From Akkermansiaceae bacterium (GTDB lineage Bacteria; Verrucomicrobiota; Verrucomicrobiia; Verrucomicrobiales; Akkermansiaceae), in assembly GCA_903908495.1 (NCBI GenBank), contig CAIVSK010000056.1, positions 1-34,589 on the forward strand: a stretch of 34,589 nt of DNA, written 5' to 3'. This document shows, piece by piece, positions 25,001-32,849 of the stretch. The notes under the pieces are model-generated. The model saw only the letters and a list, made by a program, of their open reading frames with translations, searched no databases and was not told the origin of the DNA. Every line of letters starts with the position of its first letter. Position 1 is the stretch's first letter. The position numbers and the translations under genes are program-made.

Positions 25001-27567
25001 GTCGTTCCGATCCCGGTGTAAGTAAGCGTCACCGCCAGCCCCGCCGGGGTTGTGGTGGCCGTCACGCTTTTCGTCGCCCCATCCACCGCTTGCGACAGGC
25101 CGCTGAGAACGACGCTGGCGGGCGCCTTCGCGATTTGCGTTAGAATGGCGTTAGGGATGCCATTGACGGTCACGGTGAGGATGGCGGTACCGGCTGGCAA
25201 GCCGACCAAGGGTGCGGTGGTGAACGCGGTATCCGTCCAGCCGGTGGTGGCGGGCATCACGCTGCGGCCGCTTTCAACGCTGAACAATTGCACGCTGGGG
25301 AAGTTGGCGGGTGCGTCTTGGGTGGTGCCCGACGCGCCGCTGGAGATGCCGCGGAAGCGCGCGCCGGTGAGCGCCAATCCGCTGCCTAACATCACGCTGG
25401 ACGCCGGTGGATTGATCTGCGGCTGCCACCCGCTTTGATAGCCGCGCCCGCTGTCAAACAACTCGGCGCTCGGTTGATAGACCGTGCCGTTCACCCCGCC
25501 CGCGATGAACACCCGGCCATTCGTCAGCAAGGTGGCCGTGGGGCTTTTGCGCAAATTTCCCAGCGTGGCTGAGGCCGTCCAGCCCGCCGTGGCCGGATCA
25601 TACACCTCGGTGGTGGCCAGCGCAGCGCTGCCATTGCTTCCTCCTGCTACCAGCACCCTGCCGGTGGGCAGCAGCGTGGCGGCATGGGCGCTGCGGCCAT
25701 CGGCGAGCGCGCCGACGGGAGTCCACAGCCCGCTGGCCGGATCATACAACTCGCAGCTTGCTAGATAGTTGGTTCCCGCCAAGCCGCCGGCCACCAGCAC
25801 CTTGCCATTGGGCAGGAGGGTGGCGCTGTGCCCGCTGCGGCCGGTGGTGAGCGATGCGGTGGCAGCCCACAGGCCGGTGCCGGGGTCAAACAACTCCGCG
25901 CTGGTAAGGGCGGCACCTGCCGCGGTGCGGCCGCCGACCACCAGCACCTTGCCGGTGGCCAGAAGGGTGGCGCTGTGGGCCATCCGCGCGGTGGCCAGGG
26001 CACCGGTGCCCGTCCAGGTGCCGCTGGACGGGTTGTAGATTTCGGCGGCGGCGATGGCGGCGGCGGCGGTTTGGCCGGCCGCGACGAGGATCTTGCCATC
26101 GGGCAGGACCGTGGCGGTGTGGAGTTCGCGGGTACCCGCCATGGCTGCGGTGCTGGTCCATGCTCCTGTACCCGGGTCGTACATTTCCGCAGTCGCGAGG
26201 GTGGCGGCTCCGCTGTTGCCGCCAGCCACCAGCACCTTGCCGGTTTGGAGCTGGCTGAGGCTGTGCAAGTAACGCGCGGCGGACATCGGGCTGCCAGCCG
26301 TGGCGGTGCCGGCGGCTGGATCGTAAAGATTGACGGAGGCGAGAGCCGCGCCGTTGAAGCCGCCCGCCACCAGCACCTTGCCATTGGCCAGCAGGGCTGC
26401 AGCGTGTTGTGCGCGAGGCAGCGTGAGGGGGCCGGTTGCGACGGTGAAGGCGGTGTTCGTGTCTAAAACCTCCGTGGTGGCCAGCGAGATGGCGCTGGTG
26501 TCGTTCCAGCCGCCCGTGATCACGAGCTTGCCGCTGGGCAGGAGGGTGGTGGTGTGGGTCAGCCGGGCGCTCGCTAGTGCGCCGAGCGGCGTCCAGGTGG
26601 CGCTGAGGTAATCAAATTGCTCGGCACTGGCGATTGTGCCGCTGGTGCTGCTAAACCCACCGGTGACCAGCAGCTCGCCATTGGGCAAGAGGTTGGCGCT
26701 GTGCGAAAAGCGGCCGGTGGTAGGGGCTGCCGTGGCCGTCCAGGTTTCCGTGCCCGGATCAAACAACTGCGCGCTAACCAGCGCCGTGGCGTCATCGGTT
26801 TTGCCGCCAACCACCAGCACCGTGCCATCGGGCAGCAGGCTGGCGGTATGGTAGAAGGCGGGCGCGGCGAGCGTGCCGGCACCGCTCCATGTGCCGGTGG
26901 CCGGGTCGAAAATCTCCGCGCGGGCGGTGCCGACGTCAGGCTCGCTTTCCCCACCAACGACGAGCACTTTGCCGTTGGCCAGCAAGGTGGCGGTGTGGTC
27001 AAAGCTGGCTGTGGCCAGGGACCCGGTGGTTGTCCAGACGCCGCTGGCCGGGTCAAAAATCTCCGCGCTGGGGGTGACGCCGTTGTCGGTGAAGCCGCCG
27101 GCGACGAGCACCTTGCCGTCGGCCAGCAAGGTGGCGGTGAACGAGTCGCGGCCCGTGGTCATGGCACCGGTGGCCGTCCAGGTGGCGCTGACCGGGTCAA
27201 ACAGGGCGGCGCTGGCGAGGGATGCCGAGCCGGCGAAGCCGCCGGCCACCAGCACCTTGCCATTGAGCAGCGCGGTGGACGTGTGCCAATAGCGGGCTGC
27301 GCTGAGCGGTGCCGCCGCCGTCCATTTCTGGGTGGCAGGATCAAACATCTCGGTGCTGGCCAGCGCGGTGTTGGCCGTATTGCGGCCCCCGCTTACCAAC
27401 ACCTTGCCGGTGGCCAGCAGGGTCATGGTGTGGGAATCCCGGCCGGTGGCCAGCGGTCCGGCGGTGCCCCAGGTCACAGCTTCCAAGGGTTGCAGGCCGA
27501 CAAGGCTGCATGCAAGGGCCGGCCAAGCCATGGACCAACGACGAAAAAACTGGGAGAATTTGCTCAT
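22093..27567 (-). CDS. Giant secreted Kelch-repeat protein (28 repeats)
   Basis: 1824 residues from the ATG at 27567, which opens a signal peptide (to about residue 30); the upstream extension is not signal-like. I count 28 Kelch-like repeats of about 49 residues, each with R-x-x-HTATLL-x-x-GKVLVAGG, then an ASAELYDP and a G-x-W-x-x-x-G element. They form two blocks of 14 (about residues 35-709 and 902-1584), which suits two seven-bladed propellers per block. Each block is followed by a related domain containing LALTGxxFRG and ending in VNGIP. After the first of these is an MBG-like immunoglobulin-type segment. The C-terminus has a DPDQDG calcium-type motif (about 1703) and a beta domain. Likely extracellular or surface binding. 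The gene is divergent from rph; the stop is TAG. Confidence 0.92.
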   Translation of the reverse strand: MSKFSQFFRRWSMAWPALACSLVGLQPLEAVTWGTAGPLATGRDSHTMTLLATGKVLVSGGRNTANTALASTEMFDPATQKWTAAAPLSAARYWHTSTALLNGKVLVAGGFAGSASLASAALFDPVSATWTATGAMTTGRDSFTATLLADGKVLVAGGFTDNGVTPSAEIFDPASGVWTTTGSLATASFDHTATLLANGKVLVVGGESEPDVGTARAEIFDPATGTWSGAGTLAAPAFYHTASLLPDGTVLVVGGKTDDATALVSAQLFDPGTETWTATAAPTTGRFSHSANLLPNGELLVTGGFSSTSGTIASAEQFDYLSATWTPLGALASARLTHTTTLLPSGKLVITGGWNDTSAISLATTEVLDTNTAFTVATGPLTLPRAQHAAALLANGKVLVAGGFNGAALASVNLYDPAAGTATAGSPMSAARYLHSLSQLQTGKVLVAGGNSGAATLATAEMYDPGTGAWTSTAAMAGTRELHTATVLPDGKILVAAGQTAAAAIAAAEIYNPSSGTWTGTGALATARMAHSATLLATGKVLVVGGRTAAGAALTSAELFDPGTGLWAATASLTTGRSGHSATLLPNGKVLVAGGLAGTNYLASCELYDPASGLWTPVGALADGRSAHAATLLPTGRVLVAGGSNGSAALATTEVYDPATAGWTASATLGNLRKSPTATLLTNGRVFIAGGVNGTVYQPSAELFDSGRGYQSGWQPQINPPASSVMLGSGLALTGARFRGISSGASGTTQDAPANFPSVQLFSVESGRSVMPATTGWTDTAFTTAPLVGLPAGTAILTVTVNGIPNAILTQIAKAPASVVLSGLSQAVDGATKSVTATTTPAGLAVTLTYTGIGTTVYPTSTTPPTAIGSYTVLATITDPSYTGSGTGTLLLSAATSFTNATAMSGTRRYQSATLLNNGKILVAGGMLGAALNTAELYDPATGVWTPTGSMISARFSHTATLLANGKVLITGGGNPITFASAELYDPVTEKWTTGGTMTTARINHTATLLANGKVLVTGGQIQGTAFLSSSELYDPATNAWTATAAMKNTRYYHAATLLVGGKVMVCGGMGYPGAFGSSAPLAASEVFDPATGTWTLTTGALATARYYHTVTLLPNGKVLVAGGSTGTTTSPNAELFDPTTQIWSAAGALTTPRYLHTATLLPNGRVILTGGYGLVSGLPSTIAKADVYNPASGASGAWATVTGSLIAKRQDHTATLLANGKLLVAGGYSGTNLGSVELYDCALGSWTATAPAGSPRTHHTATLLPDGRLLAAGGWDGTNTFASSEIHNPATATWVPGATLLVTRRDHTATLLKSGWVLVTGGQNGTVLASAELYNPTLGLWVPAGTMNSARFLHTATLLADGRVLIAGGLDTGGPLASTEIYDPLTGLWTATGSLLAARDAQSATILTNGKVLVAGGEGTGGTLATAELYNPTTGAWSATGSLTGARKGQTITLLPGGSVLVAGGVNGTTYLNSTQLYNPASGTWTATTTPLGLARAYHTACLLPNGKVLISGGSSTGGGVSATAELFDPTTGMWQNSGVLGTARSSHSATLLATGRVLALGGSGSAGALSSGETYDVGLGFAAASQPVITSAPASLVPGTTLALTGTQFRGLSSASGGNGSQNSASDLPVVQVRMLDSGLTSVLQPTSWSASAFASASITAGFPQGHALVTVFVNGIPGTSAIIKIAGVDPPPYDIWKAAHFSTAELANPAISGDSADPDQDGIVNLMEYALALDPKTPDAGGLPTADQQGGYLTLTYRLNKQATDITIFVEASADMSAGSWSPAVVEAGRVDMGTYWLVTVRDDVLIADSPQRFMRLQVEK
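22805..24864 (-). repeat. Kelch repeat block 2 (14 units of about 147 bases)
   Basis: Fourteen consecutive units inside the Kelch gene, visible in DNA as recurring ACCAGCACCTTGCC-like strings on the plus strand. Units 4 and 6 of this block are longer than the others because of loop insertions. Confidence 0.85.
25435..27462 (-). repeat. Kelch repeat block 1 (14 units of about 147 bases)
   Basis: Fourteen units of similar length to block 2, followed like block 2 by a domain with the LALTGxxFRG motif. The same order and count suggest a duplication of a whole 14-repeat module. Confidence 0.85.
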
Positions 27568-27743
27568 GATAGGAGGGGGATGGTTGAATACCCGTAGCGG
27601 ATCCATTTTTAGGGTTGCGCACCCGATTTTCCAGCTTCTTTTCACATTTCCACCGTGATCCGGGATTTTCCCAAACGCGCATGCCCCGCAGGGTTTGATT
27701 GATCCGCGCTTGCACTGCACGCGGCGGTGGAATTCACTCCGCC

Positions 27744-28523
27744 ATGACTCGCCCCGACGGACGCCAAGCCGACCAACTCCGCAATATCTCCTTCATCCCC
27801 AATGTGGCCGCCCATGCCACCGGCTCGGTGCTGGTGTCCTTTGGCAATACCCGCGTGATTTGCTCGGCCACGGTGGAGGACGACGTGCCGCGCTGGATGC
27901 GGGCCCAACGGGTGGAAGGCGGCTGGCTCACTGCCGAGTATTCGATGCTGCCTTATTCGACCCTCGACCGCAAACCCCGCGATATCTCGCGCGGCAAACT
28001 CGATGGCCGCTCATCCGAGATCCAGCGCCTGATCGGTCGCGCGTTGCGCGCCGTCATCGACCTCAAAAAACTCGGCCAGCGCACGCTCTGGATCGACTGT
28101 GACGTCCTCCAAGCCGATGGCGGCACCCGCACCGCCTCCATCACCGGTGGCTGCGTGGCGGTGGCCATCGCCTTCAACCGCCTGTTCGCCGCAGGCAAAA
28201 TCCGCGATTTCCCCTTGAAAAAGCTCGTCGCTGCGGTGTCCGCCGGGGTGGTGGACGGCGTGCCACTGCTGGATTTGAACTACCCTGAGGACAAGGCCGC
28301 CGCGGTCGATTTCAACGTGGTGATGACGGAAGCCGCCGAGTTCGTGGAAGTCCAGGGCAGCGGTGAGGAATCGGTGTTCTCCGCCGCTGAAATGACGGCC
28401 ATGCTGGACTTGTCCCGCAATGGCATTGCCCAACTCATCACTCTGCAAAAGCAGGCCATCCTCGCCGCCGACCGCGCCGGTCCAGCCGACCTCGCCGGCC
28501 TCGCCGCCGCCTTCGGCCAGTAA
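27744..28523 (+). CDS. rph: Ribonuclease PH
   Basis: 259 residues from the ATG at 27744 (MTRPDGRQ), where the family's R-x-DGR opening sits; an ATG at 27699 would add 15 residues. Conserved segments are in order: GNTRVICSATVED (about residues 34-46), GWLTAEYSMLPYST (about 59-72), the SEIQRLIGRALRAV block (about 91-104), and DCDVLQADGGTRTASITGG (about 118-136), which includes the phosphate-binding Arg of GTRT. RNase PH is a phosphorolytic 3'-5' exonuclease that trims tRNA precursors and acts as a hexamer in the cytosol. It is divergent from the Kelch gene, sharing a 176-base gap. The rdgB partner often seen beside it is absent. Confidence 0.95.
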   Translation: MTRPDGRQADQLRNISFIPNVAAHATGSVLVSFGNTRVICSATVEDDVPRWMRAQRVEGGWLTAEYSMLPYSTLDRKPRDISRGKLDGRSSEIQRLIGRALRAVIDLKKLGQRTLWIDCDVLQADGGTRTASITGGCVAVAIAFNRLFAAGKIRDFPLKKLVAAVSAGVVDGVPLLDLNYPEDKAAAVDFNVVMTEAAEFVEVQGSGEESVFSAAEMTAMLDLSRNGIAQLITLQKQAILAADRAGPADLAGLAAAFGQ

Positions 28524-28525
28524 CG

Positions 28526-28701
28526 CCCGGAGCGGGGGGGCGGGGCACTGTACCCCCGTCCATGCCAAGCGCAGGAGCCAGCCGCCAAGGACAGGGGCGA
28601 TCTCCGAATCGCCCGAGACCATGAAGGGGGCAATGGAAAGCAGTCAGCCACCACGCATTGGCTCCCCATGGGCCACGGCGGATTTGAGTCCCGGAGCGGG
28701 G
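28526..28701. repeat. Direct repeat CCCGGAGCGGGG in the rph-uxs gap
   Basis: The 12-mer CCCGGAGCGGGG occurs at 28526-28537 and 28690-28701. Each copy is followed within a few bases by a CACTG-GTACC-like string. The second copy also lies in a GTCCC/GGGAC hairpin (28688-28703). No gene is supported in this 279-base gap (28524-28802). Confidence 0.4.
28595..28614 (+). terminator. Hairpin GGGCGAT-CTCCGA-ATCGCCC downstream of rph
   Basis: A perfect 7-bp stem with a 6-base loop lies 72 bases after the rph stop, in the convergent gap before uxs. It lacks a U-run, so termination is possible but unproven. Confidence 0.4.
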
Positions 28702-28802
28702 ACACTGGTACCGAGTGAAAAAAACGCGCCGTCAGCTAAGCATTGGGGTACGACAGCCCAGGGCAACCACCGATCAATCTGACTCAGCGCATTGCCTCCG
28801 CC

Positions 28803-29741
28803 TCACAGAGTGGCTGTGAAGTACTCGATGGTCTTGATGAGCCCCTCCTTCAATTGGACCTTGGGTTCCCAATCCAGCTCCTTTTTTGCCAGATCGATGT
28901 TTGGCTGGCGTTGCATGGGATCGTCAGAGGGCAATGGCAAGCGGATGATTCTCGACTTTGAACCGGTCAGCTCGATCACCAGTTCCGCCAACTGCAGAAT
29001 GGTGAACTCGTGCGGATTGCCGATGTTGACCGGTCCCCGGAACGTTTCCGGCGATGCCATCATGCGCACCATCCCCTCGATCAGATCGTCCACATATTGA
29101 AAACTCCTGGTCTGCAGCCCGTCCCCGTACATGGTGATGTCCTTGCCCTGCAATGCCTGAACTATGAAATTCGAAACCACCCTGCCGTCATTCGGATGCA
29201 TCCGTGGCCCGTAGGTATTGAAAATCCGGATGATCTTGATCCTGACGTTGTTCTGCTTGTGGTAGTTGACGAACAAGGTTTCGGCGGAGCGCTTGCCTTC
29301 ATCATAACAGGACCGTTCCCCGATGGGATTGACGTGTCCCCAGTAGGCCTCCGTCTGCGGGTGAATCTGCGGATCCCCGTATACCTCACTGGTTGATGCC
29401 TGCAAAATCTTGGCTCTGACGCGCTTGGCCAGCCCCAGCATATTGATCGCCCCCATCACCGAGGTTTTCATCGTCTTGATGGGATTGTACTGGTAATGGA
29501 CCGGGGATGCCGGACACGCCAGATTGTAGATCTCATCAACTTCAACATAAAACGGGTTCGTCACATCGTGCCGGATGAGTTCGAAATACGGATTGGCCAG
29601 CAAATGGACAATGTTTTGCTTTTGACCGGTGAAATAATTATCCAGGCAAATGACGTCATTGCCATCCTTGAGCAATCTCTCACACAGATGAGATCCCACA
29701 AATCCGGCTCCTCCGGTGACTAACACTTTTCGCTTGATCAT
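28803..29741 (-). CDS. uxs: UDP-glucuronate decarboxylase (UDP-xylose synthase)
   Basis: 312 residues, a short-chain dehydrogenase of the extended type. The NAD-binding GGAGFVG sits at residues 10-16. The catalytic triad is visible as T117/S118 in STSE and Y146-x-x-x-K150 (YDEGK). The PASP (77-80) and NTYGPRM blocks fit the UXS subgroup. The enzyme oxidises UDP-glucuronate at C4, decarboxylates and reduces it to UDP-xylose. It starts 30 bases after the ugd stop, so the two form an operon that takes UDP-glucose to UDP-xylose, a donor for surface or secreted polysaccharide. A related epimerase role cannot be excluded, but the neighbour makes UXS most likely. Confidence 0.9.
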   Translation of the reverse strand: MIKRKVLVTGGAGFVGSHLCERLLKDGNDVICLDNYFTGQKQNIVHLLANPYFELIRHDVTNPFYVEVDEIYNLACPASPVHYQYNPIKTMKTSVMGAINMLGLAKRVRAKILQASTSEVYGDPQIHPQTEAYWGHVNPIGERSCYDEGKRSAETLFVNYHKQNNVRIKIIRIFNTYGPRMHPNDGRVVSNFIVQALQGKDITMYGDGLQTRSFQYVDDLIEGMVRMMASPETFRGPVNIGNPHEFTILQLAELVIELTGSKSRIIRLPLPSDDPMQRQPNIDLAKKELDWEPKVQLKEGLIKTIEYFTATL

Positions 29742-29771
29742 TGGTTGGGTCGTTGGTTTTCGGGGGTGGTC

Positions 29772-31097
29772 CTATTTTGTCGTGTCAATGCCAATACAGA
29801 AATAATCAATTTCCTGGCGCTTCATCTCGGCGATTTCATAGATGTTTCTTCCATCAAAGATGGCCGGTTTGTTCATCAATTTCTTGACGATCTTGAAATT
29901 CGGGAATCTGAACTCGGGCCATTCGGTGACGAGCAGCAGACAATCGGCATCAATCAAGGCGTCATATTGATCATCGGCGTAAGAGATCGTGTCTCCGAGG
30001 TGATGGGTGGCCTCCTTCATTGCCACCGGATCGTAGGCTCTCACCTTGGCCCCGGCTTCCAGCAACTGTTTTGCAATCACGATGGATGGCGCCTCCCGCA
30101 TGTCGTCGGTTTGCGGCTTGAACGACAAGCCCCACATCGCAATCAACTTGTCCTTCAGGTCGCCGTTGAAATAGTTGAACACCTTGTTGAAAAGCACGGA
30201 TTTCTGGTCCTGATTGACTTCTTCCACGGCCCGCAGCACCCGCAATTTGTAGTCGAATTCGTCGGCCGTATGAATCAATGCCTTCACATCCTTCGGAAAA
30301 CAGGATCCACCGTAGCCGATGCCCGGATAGATGAACTTATTGCCGATGCGGGAATCCGAGCCGATCCCCTTGCGAACCATGTTGATATCGGCACCCACCA
30401 ATTCGCACAGATTGGCAATGTCGTTCATGAAGCTGATTTTGGTCGCGAGCATCGCGTTGGCCGCATATTTGGTCATTTCGGCCGAGGCGATATCCATGAA
30501 AATAATCGGATGACCGTTCAGCGTGAATGGCTTGTAGAGGCTTTTCATCAACTCCTCAGCCCGTGGGGAATCCAGGCCCACAACAATCCGGTCCGGTTTG
30601 AGGAAATCATCAATCGCCGCACCTTCCTTGAGGAATTCGGGATTGGACGCGACATCAAAGGCAATATCGACGCCTCTCTTATCTAATTCTTCCTGCAGCG
30701 CCTTGCGGGCCTTGCCGGCGGTTCCTACCGGGACCGTGCTCTTGGTGACGATCAACAAATAATCCTTCATGTTTCGTCCGCACTCGCGGGCTACACTCAA
30801 AACGTACTGCAGATCAGCGCTGCCGTTCTTGTCCGGCGGGGTGCCAACGGCCGTAAACACGACCTCGCAGTCCACCAGTGCCTCGGCCAGCGAGGTGGTG
30901 AAATTCAAGCGGCCTTTTTTCATGTTGCGGATGACCATCTCTTCGAGGCCGGGCTCAAAGATCGGGATAATGCCCTGGCTCAAATTCTCGATCTTCTTCA
31001 GGTCGATATCAACGCAGGTCACTTCAATCCCGACCTCCGCAAAACAGGCCCCGGTGACCAGACCCACATATCCGCTTCCTACTATGGCAACTTTCAT
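29772..31097 (-). CDS. ugd: UDP-glucose 6-dehydrogenase
   Basis: 441 residues, normal for the family. The N-terminal Rossmann motif is GSGYVGLVTGACFAEVG (7-23). The catalytic Cys is C266 in GGSCFPKD, with the dimer-forming central helix and the C-terminal UDP-binding domain (GLSFKPQTDDMREAPS) also clear. It oxidises UDP-glucose twice with NAD+ to UDP-glucuronate, which is the substrate of the UXS encoded just downstream. The start is the ATG at 31097. A 364-base leader without genes precedes it. No other polysaccharide genes are nearby, so the pair may supply nucleotide sugars to glycosyltransferases elsewhere. Confidence 0.95.
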   Translation of the reverse strand: MKVAIVGSGYVGLVTGACFAEVGIEVTCVDIDLKKIENLSQGIIPIFEPGLEEMVIRNMKKGRLNFTTSLAEALVDCEVVFTAVGTPPDKNGSADLQYVLSVARECGRNMKDYLLIVTKSTVPVGTAGKARKALQEELDKRGVDIAFDVASNPEFLKEGAAIDDFLKPDRIVVGLDSPRAEELMKSLYKPFTLNGHPIIFMDIASAEMTKYAANAMLATKISFMNDIANLCELVGADINMVRKGIGSDSRIGNKFIYPGIGYGGSCFPKDVKALIHTADEFDYKLRVLRAVEEVNQDQKSVLFNKVFNYFNGDLKDKLIAMWGLSFKPQTDDMREAPSIVIAKQLLEAGAKVRAYDPVAMKEATHHLGDTISYADDQYDALIDADCLLLVTEWPEFRFPNFKIVKKLMNKPAIFDGRNIYEIAEMKRQEIDYFCIGIDTTK

Positions 31098-31461
31098 CTT
31101 ATAATGGCTTTTTTATTGGTTGTTAGAAATTGGTGTGAAATGGCGGCTCAGGCTGGCGCGCAGTTGAGGGCGGGTCACGCCAAACTGAAAAAAGGGGGCT
31201 GCGGCTCGCAGCGGATTGCGGGTGCCGGCTCGGCCGGGCATGGGCGAAGCGAGGGTCGTGCTGGCGTGCCCGGCTGCCAATTCTTCAGAGGTCTCCTCGG
31301 CGGGGCTGATGGCCGCAACTCGCGTGCCGCCGCCCAGCCACACCGCTGCGGCGGGGCTGCGGGTTGGGAAACGTTGGGGGTGGGTCAGCGCGTGCATGGC
31401 GCCCAGCCTAGACCATCCCGGCCGACTAAGCAAGTGGCGCATCGCCCCCGCAGCGCCCGCC
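31098..31461. other. Gene-free 364-base stretch ahead of ugd, with hairpins and repeat-like sequence
   Basis: No coding region that I can support. A perfect 8-bp inverted repeat GCCGGGCA/TGCCCGGC lies at 31233-31240 and 31267-31274. The 30 bases just before the ugd ATG are AT-rich, unlike the rest. A 109-codon open frame (31113-31442, minus) lacks family features. The stretch may be a repeat-derived leader of ugd. Confidence 0.4.
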
Positions 31462-31998
31462 CTATTTTGGCTCGATAACGATGGCGTGCTCGTCGTAGCG
31501 GGCCTTGGCGTTGGCCTGGGACATCAAATACTTCATGACGGCGGAGGCCGGCAGGCTCTTCAAGTTGAGCGACAGCTTGCTCGCGGCCAGCTTGCCGTCC
31601 GGGTCTTGGATCACAAAATTGCCGGCCACCGAGCCCTTGGATTCTTTCTCGATGACCAGATTGAGGAGATCCAACGCCTCTTGGAGGGTGGCACCGTCCA
31701 GATGGAACACCGGCACCATGACGCTGCCAAACTTTGCCTCGCGGCCCTTGGCTGCAATTTTCGGCCCGTTCAGTTCCAGCTCCTTGAGGCGGTAGCGGCA
31801 GTTGGCGAGCCCGGGGTTGAGCTGCAAGGCTTTGGTGTAGGCACTGCGGGCGCTTGCCACATCGCCGGCTTCCTCCGCCGCGATGCCCTTGGCGTAGTAG
31901 GCATCCGCCGATTGGGCCGGGGGCGGGGCGGGTGCAGCTGGCGGGGCGGCGAACGCTGCGGTGGCTGCGGCAACGACCAAAAACAGGATTTTTTGCAT
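31462..31998 (-). CDS. Secreted protein with TPR and secretin-N-like (STN) domain
   Basis: 178 residues from the ATG at 31998, which opens a signal peptide (MQKILFLVV... to about residue 18); an upstream start at 32046 would spoil it. A Pro/Ala linker is followed by a TPR-like hairpin (AYYAKGIAAEEAGDVASARSAYTKALQLNP, about residues 33-62). Residues about 88-178 resemble the short N domain of secretins and TonB receptors: FHLDGATLQEALDLL, a hydrophobic strand, then SLNLKSLPASAVMKYL and a closing AIVIEP strand. It is periplasmic and may bind another protein or a secretion pore. It is divergent from the response-regulator gene, sharing the gap that holds a possible OmpR-type site. Confidence 0.75.
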   Translation of the reverse strand: MQKILFLVVAAATAAFAAPPAAPAPPPAQSADAYYAKGIAAEEAGDVASARSAYTKALQLNPGLANCRYRLKELELNGPKIAAKGREAKFGSVMVPVFHLDGATLQEALDLLNLVIEKESKGSVAGNFVIQDPDGKLAASKLSLNLKSLPASAVMKYLMSQANAKARYDEHAIVIEPK

Positions 31999-32060
31999 GG
32001 TATTGAGGGTTAGAACCGCAGCACGCTGCCATGCGTTCAGGCTCAAAGCAACGGGAAAAT

Positions 32061-32077
32061 GTTAAGTTTATGTAAAT
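32061..32077 (+). promoter_or_regulatory. Candidate OmpR/CpxR-type site, GTTAAG-N5-GTAAAT
   Basis: Two similar hexamers, GTTAAG (32061-32066) and GTAAAT (32072-32077), are spaced 11 bases start to start, about one helical turn. This resembles CpxR-type tandem sites (GTAAA-N5-GTAAA) and stands out as AT-rich in a GC-rich region. It lies between the divergent STN-like gene (start 31998) and the regulator gene (start 32106), so autoregulation is plausible. Confidence 0.42.
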
Positions 32078-32105
32078 CCTATGGGCGCTCGGCGCGCGGA
32101 ATGCT

Positions 32106-32849
32106 ATGCCTCTCCCACCGATGCAACATCCAGGAAATCGCCGTCTGCTAGTGGTCGATGACGACCGCAAACTCGCGGGTCTCATCCGCGACTATCTCAG
32201 CCCGCTGGGCTATGAGGTTGAGTTGCGGCATAACGGACCGGACGGCTTGGCGGAAGCGCTCGCCAGCCCCTACGAGGCGGTGATTCTGGATGTAATGATG
32301 CCGGGCATGGACGGCTTTGCGGTGTTGCGCGAACTGCGCAAGACCTCCGACGTGCCGGTGCTCATGCTCACCGCGCTGGGCGACGAGGCCGATCGCATCG
32401 TCGGCCTGGAAATCGGCGCCGATGACTATCTCCCCAAAACCTTCTCCTCCCGCGAACTGCTTGCCCGTCTGCGCGCCGTCACCCGCCGCGCCCGCAGTTC
32501 AGCAGCCGCCAGCCCTGCCCCGCGCGAACTCACTGCCGGAGAGTTGCGCGTGTGCGAGGAAACCCACACCGCCAGCATGGGCGACGTCGCGCTCGATCTA
32601 ACCACCCTGGAGTTTGCCATTCTGACCTCCCTCCTTAAGTCCAAGGGCCGGGTCAAGACCCGCGAACGGCTCATCGAGGAAGTATCCGAACGCCGCTTCG
32701 ACGTCTTTGACCGCTCGATCGACGTGCACGTGTCCTCGTTGCGCAAAAAACTCGGGGACGATGCAAAATGTCCGCGCTTCATCCACACCATCCGCGGCAT
32801 CGGCTACTCGCTGCACGAGCCGGAGAGCCAGCCACCCCACTTGTCATGA
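32106..32849 (+). CDS. OmpR-family response regulator (CpxR-like)
   Basis: 247 residues. The receiver domain (about 12-128) has the acidic pair D18/D19, the phospho-acceptor D62 in LDVMMPG, T89 and K111. The conserved Pro after that Lys is Thr here (DYLPKTF). A winged-helix DNA-binding domain follows (about 145-240), with the [28 protein letters not shown] and TIRGIGY blocks. It should be phosphorylated by the kinase encoded next, and then bind tandem DNA sites. The ATG at 32106 is used; another at 32121 would remove five residues. Its stop overlaps the kinase ATG as ATGA, so the pair is translationally coupled. Confidence 0.93.
   Translation: MPLPPMQHPGNRRLLVVDDDRKLAGLIRDYLSPLGYEVELRHNGPDGLAEALASPYEAVILDVMMPGMDGFAVLRELRKTSDVPVLMLTALGDEADRIVGLEIGADDYLPKTFSSRELLARLRAVTRRARSSAAASPAPRELTAGELRVCEETHTASMGDVALDLTTLEFAILTSLLKSKGRVKTRERLIEEVSERRFDVFDRSIDVHVSSLRKKLGDDAKCPRFIHTIRGIGYSLHEPESQPPHLS

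Noticed and set aside
22805-27462. Regularly spaced repeats that could suggest a CRISPR-like or satellite array
   Set aside because: The period is about 147 bases, the units vary, and they stay in one reading frame as Kelch repeats.
28803-31097. Start of a capsule or exopolysaccharide cluster
   Set aside because: Only the UDP-xylose pathway pair is present; no glycosyltransferase, flippase or polymerase gene is near.
31113-31442. 109-codon minus-strand frame ahead of ugd
   Set aside because: No recognisable domain, Ala/Arg-rich composition and the position of a leader or repeat. Not supported as a gene.
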